The notes under the pieces were generated by a model. It was given only the letters and a program-made list of their open reading frames with translations, ran no database searches and was not told where the DNA came from. Shown here one piece after another: positions 7,660-14,974 of a stretch of DNA of 26,362 bases. The position numbers and the translations under genes were made by a program. The number at the start of each line of letters is the position of its first letter. Within the stretch, counting starts at the first letter, position 1. Origin of the DNA: an uncultured Eubacteriales bacterium (GTDB taxonomy: Bacteria > Bacillota > Clostridia > Oscillospirales > Acutalibacteraceae); assembly GCA_910580045.1 (NCBI GenBank), contig CAJTXF010000033.1, positions 1 to 26,362 of the forward strand, read 5' to 3'.

Positions 7660-10377
7660 ATGCGAAAACATAGAATTTGCCATTTGCTTTTGGCGCTGGT
7701 GCTTGCCGTGCTGATGGCCTTTGCGCCTGCAGCCAATGTGGCCCAGGCCGCCAGCGGGCCTGAGAGCCAGCCCCCGGTCCAGGCCGGGGAGGAGGGGAGC
7801 GCCCCGGAAGAGGAGGAGCCTGCCCCTCAGCCTGAGCCGGATGTTACGCCTGAGCCGGAGAATACCCCGGAGCCGGAGCAGGAGGGGGGCGCCTCGCCCG
7901 AGCCGTCCCCTGCCCCAGAGGGCGGCGACGATATGCTCACCCCCCCGGAGGCTCCGGAAGGGGAGGCCCAGCCCAAAGGGGACGCTGAGCCGGAGGAGAG
8001 CCCGGCCCCTGCCAAGCTCTCTGCCCTGAACGCCCTGAAAAAGGGTACCCATGAGCCTTATCTGGCGGGCTATGCGGGCAACTACTTCCGCCCGGACAGA
8101 AATGTCACCCGGGCTGAGGCCTGCGTCATGCTCTACACGCTGCTCAAGGAAAAGCCCACAGGCTTGACCTGCAAATTCAGCGATGTGCAGCCCACAGACT
8201 CCTACGCGGAAGCAGTGGCGGCCATGAACGCCATGGACGTGGTGGGCGGCGTGTCTTCTTCATCCAACCTTTTTGCCCCCAACAATCCTGTCACCCGGGC
8301 ACAGTTTGTGCTGATGCTCTCCAAGTTTTTTGAGAAGTCCTCTGAGGAGTCTACCGCCAGCTTCTCAGACGTGCCCCCCACCCACTGGGCCTATAAGGCA
8401 GTGGGCGTGGCAGAGGCCAGGGGCTGGGTCTGCGGCTTTTCTGACGGGACCTTCCGCCCCAACAACAGCATCACCCGGGCCCAGATGACGGTAATCATCA
8501 ACGTGGCCCTGGAGCGCCGGGGCGAGGGATATGCCGCTGACCGGGATGTCCAGAAGTTTGTGGACGTGGCGGAGAAGAGCTGGTACTATTTGGACGTGAC
8601 CGAGGCGGCGGAGCGCTCTGACGCGCCCGACCCGGGCCCTGTGCCTACGCCCGCCCCCACCCCCGCGCCCACCCCCTCGCCCAGCGGGGAGCAGCTGCCT
8701 GACGGCACCAAGGTGGGCTCCACTGTGCGGGTAAACGCGGAGACCGGCCTGAATATCCGCAGCGGGCCTGGAACAGGCAACCCTGTGGTTGTGGCTGTTG
8801 CCAACGGCACTCTGCTCACTGTGACAGATATCTCCAAGTATCCCTGGCTGGGAGTGAAGACATCCTCAGGCCAAAAGGGGTACTCCCTCTCTGACTATCT
8901 CACCCTGTACACGGGCAATACCGGCGGGGACCAGAACGGCACCCTTTCCGCCAGCTCCATCACCATGGCCCAGTATCAGAGCGCCCGGCTGGACGCCAAG
9001 GCGGACAGCAATATCAGCGCCATGAAGTGGTCCAGCTCCAATGAGGGGGTGGCCAAGGTGGGGTATACCCTCAACTACAGCGCCAAGGAGCAGAGCGCCA
9101 TTGTCTATGCCGGGGCCCCGGGCACTGCCACCCTCAGCCTGGCTGACGGCACAGGGAAGGTGAAGGCTTCCTGCACGGTCACTGTGACAGCGCCCCAGTC
9201 TGTGCGCTTTGCCTATGGGGACGGGAACTCGGTGCCTGTGAAAAAGGACTTCGATCTGGTGGCTGTCACAGACACTGCCCGGGACGAGGTGCGCTTTGAC
9301 ATTATCAGCGGCCCGGCCAGCGGCAGCTATTCCTCCAGCGCCTATAAGGAGGAGGTCAGCACCTCAGAGAACGGCCTGCCTGAAAACCGGGTGCGGGTAT
9401 TCCGGCGCACGGTGAAGTTCAGCGCGGCCGGGCTCTATACCCTGCGGGCCTATTCCAGCCAGGGCGGCTCCTATTCCGGGGATTATTATACCTTTACAGT
9501 GCTGGTCACCCAGGCGGACAACGCCACCACTGCCACCAATGAGACCCGCCGCCCCAGCGGCAAGATGCTGGATATGCTGGCTGTGTTCGAGGGGTATGTG
9601 CCTGAGGTGGAGGATGACCCCCTTGTTCCCGGCACCCCCACTGTGGGCCACGGCTATGTGGTGACCAAGACCAACAATGTTTTCTATAACAACCTGACCC
9701 GCACAGAAGCCTATGCCATGCTGGTAAACACAGTGAACGCGGGAGACTACGCCAAAGCGGTGGAGAACTTCCGCAAGGAGCACAGTATCAAGATGAGCCA
9801 GGCCCAGTTTGACGCCCTTGTGAGCTTTGTGTACAACTGCGGCACCGGGGCCCTGAGCACCAAGAACTACGACACCCCCAATATTATTCTGAACATGGTG
9901 TCCCCTCCCACAGACGCCTCTCCTTCCAAGCCCTACAGCGGCACCCTGAACGTGGTGAAGGCCAAGATGTACTCTCAGGCCAGCGCGGGGAGCTCCTTGG
10001 TGCAGGAGGTGCCCAGGGGCTCGGCTGTCAGCGTTGTGGGCGTGCAGGTGAACCGCAGCTCCACCAAGCAGGAGGTTTGGTATAAGGCCATTTATAATGG
10101 CAAGACCGGCTGGATTGCTTCCGGCTATGTGAAGCTCAGCGGCAGCTTTGCCAGGGATTTGAACTACGCGGACTCCACCTCCCTGGCCAATGAGTTCCTG
10201 CAGTGGCACCGGGCCGGCGGGCGCTGTGTGCCGGGCCTTGTGTACCGGCGGCTGGCGGAGTGCAAGCTGTTCTTCTTCGGCAACTATGAGGAGGCGGTGA
10301 ACGGCCATGCCAACTATCGGAAGAATACGTATGGGTTCATATATCCTTCCTGCTGCAAAAATCTGGACCAGAGATAA
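7660..10377 (+). CDS. Secreted SLH-anchored, SH3-containing cell-wall lysozyme (GH24-like)
   Basis: A 905-aa exported protein. The signal peptide is residues 1-30 (basic start, hydrophobic core, AQA cleavage site). Then come a Pro/Glu-rich linker (about 31-120); three SLH modules (about 125-165, 173-229, 235-293) with FSDV and NVTRAE/PVTRAQ/SITRAQ signatures, which bind secondary cell-wall polymer; a PTPAP linker (about 321-343); a bacterial SH3 domain (about 352-417, with GLNIRSGPGTG); an Ig-like region (about 427-510); a further beta-rich region (about 510-615); and a lysozyme domain like GH24 endolysins. The lysozyme has the catalytic Glu644 (VFEGY), Asp653 nine residues later as in T4 lysozyme, and PTVGHG. 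A second SH3 domain (about 760-829) interrupts it, and the fold resumes with FLQWHRAGGRCVPGLVYRRLAECKLFF. It should cleave peptidoglycan at the surface. GGAGGT lies 12 nt before the ATG. Confidence 0.88.
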   Translation: MRKHRICHLLLALVLAVLMAFAPAANVAQAASGPESQPPVQAGEEGSAPEEEEPAPQPEPDVTPEPENTPEPEQEGGASPEPSPAPEGGDDMLTPPEAPEGEAQPKGDAEPEESPAPAKLSALNALKKGTHEPYLAGYAGNYFRPDRNVTRAEACVMLYTLLKEKPTGLTCKFSDVQPTDSYAEAVAAMNAMDVVGGVSSSSNLFAPNNPVTRAQFVLMLSKFFEKSSEESTASFSDVPPTHWAYKAVGVAEARGWVCGFSDGTFRPNNSITRAQMTVIINVALERRGEGYAADRDVQKFVDVAEKSWYYLDVTEAAERSDAPDPGPVPTPAPTPAPTPSPSGEQLPDGTKVGSTVRVNAETGLNIRSGPGTGNPVVVAVANGTLLTVTDISKYPWLGVKTSSGQKGYSLSDYLTLYTGNTGGDQNGTLSASSITMAQYQSARLDAKADSNISAMKWSSSNEGVAKVGYTLNYSAKEQSAIVYAGAPGTATLSLADGTGKVKASCTVTVTAPQSVRFAYGDGNSVPVKKDFDLVAVTDTARDEVRFDIISGPASGSYSSSAYKEEVSTSENGLPENRVRVFRRTVKFSAAGLYTLRAYSSQGGSYSGDYYTFTVLVTQADNATTATNETRRPSGKMLDMLAVFEGYVPEVEDDPLVPGTPTVGHGYVVTKTNNVFYNNLTRTEAYAMLVNTVNAGDYAKAVENFRKEHSIKMSQAQFDALVSFVYNCGTGALSTKNYDTPNIILNMVSPPTDASPSKPYSGTLNVVKAKMYSQASAGSSLVQEVPRGSAVSVVGVQVNRSSTKQEVWYKAIYNGKTGWIASGYVKLSGSFARDLNYADSTSLANEFLQWHRAGGRCVPGLVYRRLAECKLFFFGNYEEAVNGHANYRKNTYGFIYPSCCKNLDQR

Positions 10378-10387
10378 ATGATGTAAA

Positions 10388-10447
10388 ACGGCGCGAGGCG
10401 CGGAGCTTCCGGGAATTTTCCCGCTCCTGCGGCCCGCGCCGTATTTT
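10388..10447. terminator. Terminator between the SLH-lysozyme and cysteine desulfurase genes
   Basis: ACGGCGCG (from 10388) pairs with CGCGCCGT (ending 10442), with further pairing inside, followed by ATTTTTG on the + strand and TTTT on the - strand. It lies between convergent genes and could serve both; the + direction has the better T-run. Confidence 0.75.
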
Positions 10448-10461
10448 TGGGATGAACCGGG

Positions 10462-11610
10462 CTATTTGCCTGGGGCAATGGCAGAGACGGTCCGTGTCAG
10501 AACGTCCAGCTCCTCCCGCCGGGTGAATATGGAGGGGGAGACCCGCACTGTGCCCCTCTCCCGGGTGCCCATTTTGGTGTGGGCGGCAGGGGCGCAGTGA
10601 AGCCCGCAGCGAACGGCAATGTCCCGCCGGGCCAAAATGCTTCCCACTTCCTCGCTGGGCAGGCCCTTCACATTAAAGGAAAGCACAGGCATAAACCAGG
10701 GCATCTGGGGCGGGGGAGTATAGAGCTCTACCTGGGGCAGCTTGGCCAGCCTGCCATATAGATAGCTGATTTTTCCCATCTCGTCCCGATAGATTTTTTC
10801 CGGGCCCTGGCGGAGGACAAAGTCCATGCCTGCCCGCAGGCCCAGTATCCCGGGCACGTTCTGGGTTCCGGGCTCATACCGCTCCGGCGGGTCGTCGGGC
10901 TGCAGCGGGCTCAGGGACTGGGTGCCTGTGCCCCCCTCCACCAGGGTGGCCAACTTGTCCCCTGAATCCCGGAAAATCAGCAGGCCAGTGCCCATGGGGC
11001 CGAACAGGCCCTTGTGGCCCGCGCAGCACAGGTAGTCAATGCCGCTGTCCGCCAGGCTGATGGGAATCACCCCAGCGGACTGGGCCGCGTCCACGCAGAT
11101 TTTGGCCCCATACTGGTGGCAGAGGGCTGCCAGCCGTTCCACAGGCACCCGCAGCCCGAATACATTAGAGGCCTGGGTGCAGACCAGCAGCTTGGTTTTG
11201 GAGTTCATGGCCCCCCGGAAGGCCTGGAGGGTGGCGTCACTGTCCCCCGGGGTGACGGCAGCTGCCGTAAAGCTGATGCCCCGCTCCTTCAAGGCAGCCA
11301 GGGGCCGCATGACCGCGTTGTGCTCCATGTCGCTGACCACCACATGGTCCCCGGGCTGCAGGCAGCCCTTCATCACCAGGTTCAGGGCCTGGGTGCAGCT
11401 GGGCTGAAAGACCACACACTCCGGCCCAGGGGCCCCGAACAGCCGGGCCGCGGTCTCCCGGCACTGGTACACTGCCTGGCCGGTGCGCATACTCATGGCA
11501 AAGCCGCCCCGGCCCGGGTTTGCCCCGAACTGGCGGAGGGCCTGGCTGACCGCCTGGCCGACTGCCGGGGGCTTGGGATAGGTGGTGGCGCTGTTGTCCA
11601 AATAAATCAC
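10462..11610 (-). CDS. Cysteine desulfurase family protein (class V aminotransferase fold)
   Basis: A 382-aa PLP enzyme. It opens MIYLDNSATTYPKP, carries the PLP-binding block FQPSCTQALNLV, DMEHNAVMRPL and CVDAAQSAGV, the Schiff-base lysine in CCAGHKGLFGPMGTG (Lys200), and a candidate sulfur-accepting cysteine in RCGLHCAP (Cys339, by position in SufS-type enzymes). It most resembles the group of cysteine desulfurase-like proteins found beside DUF3343 rather than the IscS/NifS used for general Fe-S assembly: there is no iscU or sufB next to it. The start is GTG at 11610, inside the overlapping GTGA of the upstream DUF3343 stop, with GGGAGGCGG before it, so translation is coupled. Likely reaction: removal of sulfur (or selenium) from cysteine (or selenocysteine); the acceptor is unknown. 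Confidence 0.88.
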   Translation of the reverse strand: MIYLDNSATTYPKPPAVGQAVSQALRQFGANPGRGGFAMSMRTGQAVYQCRETAARLFGAPGPECVVFQPSCTQALNLVMKGCLQPGDHVVVSDMEHNAVMRPLAALKERGISFTAAAVTPGDSDATLQAFRGAMNSKTKLLVCTQASNVFGLRVPVERLAALCHQYGAKICVDAAQSAGVIPISLADSGIDYLCCAGHKGLFGPMGTGLLIFRDSGDKLATLVEGGTGTQSLSPLQPDDPPERYEPGTQNVPGILGLRAGMDFVLRQGPEKIYRDEMGKISYLYGRLAKLPQVELYTPPPQMPWFMPVLSFNVKGLPSEEVGSILARRDIAVRCGLHCAPAAHTKMGTRERGTVRVSPSIFTRREELDVLTRTVSAIAPGK

Positions 11611-11834
11611 GGGACCGCCTCCCGCTCCGCGCGGCCCAGAATTTTAATATGGTTCTCCCGCAGAAGGCTTTCGGCCTCCTCCACGCCCTGGGGCACGTAG
11701 AGCCCATAGCCGCAGCCGGATTGGCTGGTGGGGGGGATACGCTCCACAAAGGCCCGGATGCCCCGCCGGAACAGCAGGTCCCGGCCCTTCATGGCATATG
11801 TGACAGAGCTGAGCAAAATAACAGGCTTGCCCAT
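11607..11834 (-). CDS. DUF3343 protein, putative Se/S carrier-like
   Basis: A small protein of 75 aa: MGKPVILLSSVTYAMKGRDLL, then VERIPPTSQSGCGYGLYV, ending in a helical stretch. The SGCGYGL segment with its single conserved Cys is typical of DUF3343, named in Pfam as a putative Se/S carrier-like family. ATG 11834 is preferred over an in-frame GTG at 11852 because GAGGTGAG sits 6 nt before it. It overlaps the desulfurase start by 4 nt (GTGA), so the two are co-translated. The inferred role is to accept persulfide sulfur or selenium from the desulfurase and pass it on; this is suggested by neighbourhood and not shown. A weak -10 (TATATT on the minus strand, near 11857) lies upstream. Confidence 0.78.
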   Translation of the reverse strand: MGKPVILLSSVTYAMKGRDLLFRRGIRAFVERIPPTSQSGCGYGLYVPQGVEEAESLLRENHIKILGRAEREAVP

Positions 11835-12173
11835 ACAATTCTCACCTCTCACGAAATATAGTCAAACAGCCTGAAAACGCAGAACTTCAAGCTGGGGGGA
11901 CAGCCCATTGGCAGCCGCATGGCAGGTGAAGGGAAACGGGTCTGTCCGCTCGGTACAGAATATGAGGGGCAGAGGAAAAAGGTTCCGCTGGGAAATCCAA
12001 AGTTTCACAAAAAAGGCTTTTCTTTGCCAGCTGGTTGTGGTAGAATAAGCATGGATATGCCCGAAGGAGGTTTTCCTGCCTGCCGCTGGGGGAGCGCGGG
12101 CAGGAGCGGATGCTTTTTGAAAGGCAGGCCCGCAAGGCCGCTTTTTCAGAAAGGGATAGAATAAAGAGAAAGG
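11835..12173 (+). promoter_or_regulatory. Intergenic region with cdaA promoter and GC-rich leader
   Basis: About 340 bp between divergent genes and without a supportable ORF. A likely extended -10 promoter, TGG followed by TAGAAT (12038-12046), precedes cdaA; its -35 (TTTTCT, 12018-12023) is poor. In the leader CCTGCC (12075-12080) can pair with either of two GGCAGG copies (12099-12104 or 12123-12128), and GCGGGC near 12096 can pair with GCCCGC near 12128, so alternative folds are possible. Five T occur at 12114-12118 and 12142-12146. No known riboswitch was recognised. Confidence 0.45.
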
Positions 12174-13076
12174 ATGACCTTTGTGGACGCAGTGATGGAC
12201 TATATCGCCCGGATGGGCCAGACCATATTGGAGCTGGCCCGCCTGTTCACACTCAAGGACGCGCTGGACGTGGCCATTGTCACCATGCTGCTGTATGGGC
12301 TGGTGAAGCTGGTGCGGGATACCCGGGCCAGCCAGCTGGTGAAGGGAATCATTTTGCTGGTGGCCCTGTTCCTTATCGCTTACTATGGAGAGCTGATGAT
12401 GCTTTACAGCATCCTCAAGTCATTTCTGCAGTCCGGCCTGATTATTGTGGTTATCCTCTTCCAGCCGGAGATACGCAAGTCCCTGGAGCAGGTGGGCCGC
12501 AGCAAGACCATCCAGACCCTGACCAGCGCTGTGGGCCGGGGCAAGGACGCGGAAAACGCCGAGACCCGCCAGGCCATTGCCGGGGTGGTGGAGGCTGCCG
12601 GTATTCTGCAGCAGCTGCGCATGGGCGCGCTGATTGTGTTTGAGCGCCAGGCCCGCCTGGGAGAGATTGTGGCCACAGGCACTTTGGTGGACGCGGGGCC
12701 CTCAGGCCAGCTGATTGCCAATGTGTTCTTTAACAAGGCCCCCCTGCATGATGGCGGTATGGTCATCCGGAACGGGCGCATCTGCGCGGCAGGCTGTATT
12801 CTGCCCCTGACTGCCAGCGACTCTGTCAGCGCGGAGCTGGGCACCCGCCACCGGGCGGCCATTGGCATGAGCGAGGATTCTGACGCGGTGGTGGTGGTAA
12901 TCTCTGAGGAGACCGGGCAGATTTCCATTGCCATTGGCGGCAGGCTGACCCGGAACTACAACCGGCTCACCCTGGCTGAGACCTTGGAAAAGGAGCTGGT
13001 GGGTGAGCAGGAGAGCGCCGGGTCCGGCATCCTGGGCAGGCTGGGCCTGGGCAGGGACAAGCAGGAGAAAAAGTAA
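12174..13076 (+). CDS. cdaA: Membrane diadenylate cyclase CdaA (DisA_N domain)
   Basis: A 300-aa protein that makes c-di-AMP from two ATP. Three N-terminal membrane segments (about residues 30-95) end in VVILFQPEIRKSLEQVGR, a CdaA hallmark, followed by the DAC domain with GQLIANVF, PLHDGGMVI and LGTRHRAAIGMSE (RHR at 225-227) and VVISEETGQIS. The catalytic motif is usually Asp-Gly-Ala; here it reads Asp193-Gly194-Gly195. ATG 12174 is the longest start, but its ribosome site is nearly abutting; the in-frame GTG at 12183 is better spaced from AGAAAGGA and may be the true start. It is followed 22 nt later by cdaR, its membrane regulator. The usual third gene, glmM, is not next in line. Confidence 0.93.
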   Translation: MTFVDAVMDYIARMGQTILELARLFTLKDALDVAIVTMLLYGLVKLVRDTRASQLVKGIILLVALFLIAYYGELMMLYSILKSFLQSGLIIVVILFQPEIRKSLEQVGRSKTIQTLTSAVGRGKDAENAETRQAIAGVVEAAGILQQLRMGALIVFERQARLGEIVATGTLVDAGPSGQLIANVFFNKAPLHDGGMVIRNGRICAAGCILPLTASDSVSAELGTRHRAAIGMSEDSDAVVVVISEETGQISIAIGGRLTRNYNRLTLAETLEKELVGEQESAGSGILGRLGLGRDKQEKK

Positions 13077-13098
13077 ACCGGAGACAGGAGGGATTGCC

Positions 13099-14499
13099 AT
13101 GGGACAGAAGAAGGACAAGAAGCAAAATGAGAACAGCGGCCTGGGCCTGAGAGGGCTTATGTACCACAACGGGTTTATCCTGGTCTGCTGCTTTTTGGTG
13201 TCAGTGGTGGTCTGGTTCGTGATGGCCGCTGGCAGCGATATGAACCGGACAACAGTGATAAAGGACGTGCCTGTTTCTGTCAGCCTCTCCTCCCAGGCGG
13301 AGGCTGAGGGGCTGCGGGTGTTCGCCCAGTCCTACAATACGGTGGACATTGAGGTCTCCGGCAGCAGCATGATTACCCGGGCCCTGACTGCCGAGGATTT
13401 TGAGGTGTCAGTCACCCTGAACCCGGTCTCCACCAAGCTGACAGGCAACACCACCCAGAAATACAGCGCCCAGGTGCGCTTTGCCAAGCGCAACGCCCAG
13501 ACAGACTATCAGGTGGTCTCCGTCACCCCGGAGGAGATTACTTTGGAATACGACCGCTATAAGGAGACTGTGCTGAATATTGAGAATGAACTGACCTACA
13601 CCGCCGCCACAGGGTTTTATCCAGGCACGCCGGTGCTGTCAGTGGATACCGTAAACGTCAGCGGGCCGGAGTCCGCCGTGAACAAGGTGGCCCGTGCCGC
13701 GGTCTCCTACAGCGCGCCGGACCCTCTGTGGGAGTATGCGGAATGGCACTGCCCGGTGCAGCTCTATGACCAGAACAATCAGGAGCTTATCAACATCGGC
13801 GAGCTGTACCTGTCCCAGGATGTGGAGGCGGTCCAGGTCACGGTGCCGGTGAACCCCAAGAAAACCGTGCCCCTGGTGGCCAACTACACCCACGCGCCCT
13901 CTGGCTTCTCCAGCTCCCGAATCACGGTGGAGCCAGCCAGTATTGAGCTGACCGGCTCTTCGGAGACGCTGGATGCCATCACGGAGATTCGCCTGGACAG
14001 CATCATTGATTTTGCTGAGCTGGATTTGGACCAGCGCACAGCCAGCTTTACCATGGAGATACCCATTCCCCCAGGCACCCGGGACATCACCAACTCCGGC
14101 ACGGCCAATACAGTGAGCCAGGCCACGGTGACCGTGAACCTGAACGGCTACCGCAAGACCACCCTCACCGTGCCTGAGAGCAATATCAAGCTGCTGAACC
14201 CGCCCACCGGCAATCTTGAGGCAGCCCTCACCAGCCGCACCATAGAGGTGACCGTGGCCGGGACAGAGGCCCAGGTGGCCAGGCTGTCCGGGGATTCTGT
14301 CACCGTGCAGGTGGATATGAGCAATTTTGACGGCCGCCCCGGCACCATAGATGTGCCCGCCACAGTGGCGGTCAGCGGCACGGCGGGGGAGAACTGCTGG
14401 GTGCTGGGCAGCTATACAGTGGCAGTCACCGTGCAGGAGGCGTCTGCCCGGAGCGCGGCCGCCTCGGCGGCGCTGGCGGCAGCCCCGCCCTCCTTCTAA
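13099..14499 (+). CDS. cdaR: CdaR, YbbR-repeat regulator of CdaA
   Basis: A 466-aa single-pass protein: a short basic cytoplasmic tail, one membrane helix at about residues 25-45, then extracellular YbbR repeats of roughly 80-90 residues (motifs such as VPVSVSL, FEVSVTLNPVSTKL, VSVTPEEITLEYDRYKE and SITVEP-like strands). In other Bacillota CdaR binds CdaA in the membrane and adjusts c-di-AMP output. ATG 13099 follows AGGAGG by 7 nt; an apparent upstream extension of the frame lies within cdaA and has no support. The C-terminus ends in an Ala/Ser-rich tail. DUF951 begins 13 nt after its stop, so the three genes probably form one transcript. Confidence 0.9.
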   Translation: MGQKKDKKQNENSGLGLRGLMYHNGFILVCCFLVSVVVWFVMAAGSDMNRTTVIKDVPVSVSLSSQAEAEGLRVFAQSYNTVDIEVSGSSMITRALTAEDFEVSVTLNPVSTKLTGNTTQKYSAQVRFAKRNAQTDYQVVSVTPEEITLEYDRYKETVLNIENELTYTAATGFYPGTPVLSVDTVNVSGPESAVNKVARAAVSYSAPDPLWEYAEWHCPVQLYDQNNQELINIGELYLSQDVEAVQVTVPVNPKKTVPLVANYTHAPSGFSSSRITVEPASIELTGSSETLDAITEIRLDSIIDFAELDLDQRTASFTMEIPIPPGTRDITNSGTANTVSQATVTVNLNGYRKTTLTVPESNIKLLNPPTGNLEAALTSRTIEVTVAGTEAQVARLSGDSVTVQVDMSNFDGRPGTIDVPATVAVSGTAGENCWVLGSYTVAVTVQEASARSAAASAALAAAPPSF

Positions 14500-14512
14500 G
14501 GGGGCGGCTGGT

Positions 14513-14701
14513 ATGGATGTGCGCGTGGGTGACAGGCTGTGGATGAAAAAGCCCCATCCCTGCGGCAGCCGGGAATTCCTGGTGCTGCGGGTGGGCATGG
14601 ATTTCAAAATCAAATGTACAGGCTGCGGCCGGGAAATTATGCTTCCCCGGCTGAAATGCGAAAAAAATATCAAGAGCGTCCAGCGTGATGGGGAGGGCTA
14701 G
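14513..14701 (+). CDS. DUF951 small protein
   Basis: 62 aa: MDVRVGDRLWMKKPHPCGSREFLVLRVGMDFKIKCTGCGREIMLPR and a short tail. The KKPHPCGS block and the CxxC within KCTGCGREIMLPR are the DUF951 signature; the cysteines may bind a metal. Function is unknown. It is separated from cdaR by 13 nt, with an AAGGGGGCGG ribosome site. Its stop TAG (14699-14701) consists of the TA target site plus the first base of the inserted MITE, so the native C-terminus has probably been changed by a few residues. Confidence 0.88.
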   Translation: MDVRVGDRLWMKKPHPCGSREFLVLRVGMDFKIKCTGCGREIMLPRLKCEKNIKSVQRDGEG

Positions 14702-14865
14702 GGCGTGTTCACATAAGCTGAGTATGGGAATTTTGGAGCAAATTTTTGTCAGATTCAAGGCGAAAATTTGCAGACGTACTCGCGTACTTCAAAAATTTTC
14801 AACGCAGAAGATGGCAGAAATTTGCCCAAAAAACGCGTGCGAACGCTTATGTGAACACGCCCTAG
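14698..14865. mobile_element. MITE-like element with 21-bp perfect terminal inverted repeats
   Basis: The ends are perfect inverted repeats of 21 bp (14698-14718 and 14845-14865), including the flanking CTAG-type junctions; the core repeat is GGGCGTGTTCACATAAGC. TA flanks both ends, consistent with a TA (or CTAG) target duplication as made by IS630- or IS5-type transposases. The 168-bp AT-richer interior has no ORF but contains secondary inverted repeats (GCAAATTTT near 14739 with AAAATTTGC near 14764, and GTAC repeats around 14775-14791). It contrasts in composition with the GC-rich flanks. No transposase is in the window, so mobility would depend on one elsewhere. Confidence 0.78.
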
Positions 14866-14974
14866 GAAAAAAGCGGAACAGGCTGGTACAGCTTGCGCCG
14901 GGATGACGGGGCGAGGCACAATGTCCCGCGTTTGGGCGTGAGCGGAGAATGAGAGTGAGAGTGTGGGAGGCAGT

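Noticed and set aside
9364..10308. A 314-codon open frame antisense to the SLH-lysozyme gene
   Set aside because: It is a shadow of GC-rich codons. The + strand frame has clear domains and this one resembles nothing.
12051..12164. A small leader peptide starting at ATG 12051 ahead of cdaA
   Set aside because: No ribosome site precedes it and the peptide has no regulatory-type codon run.
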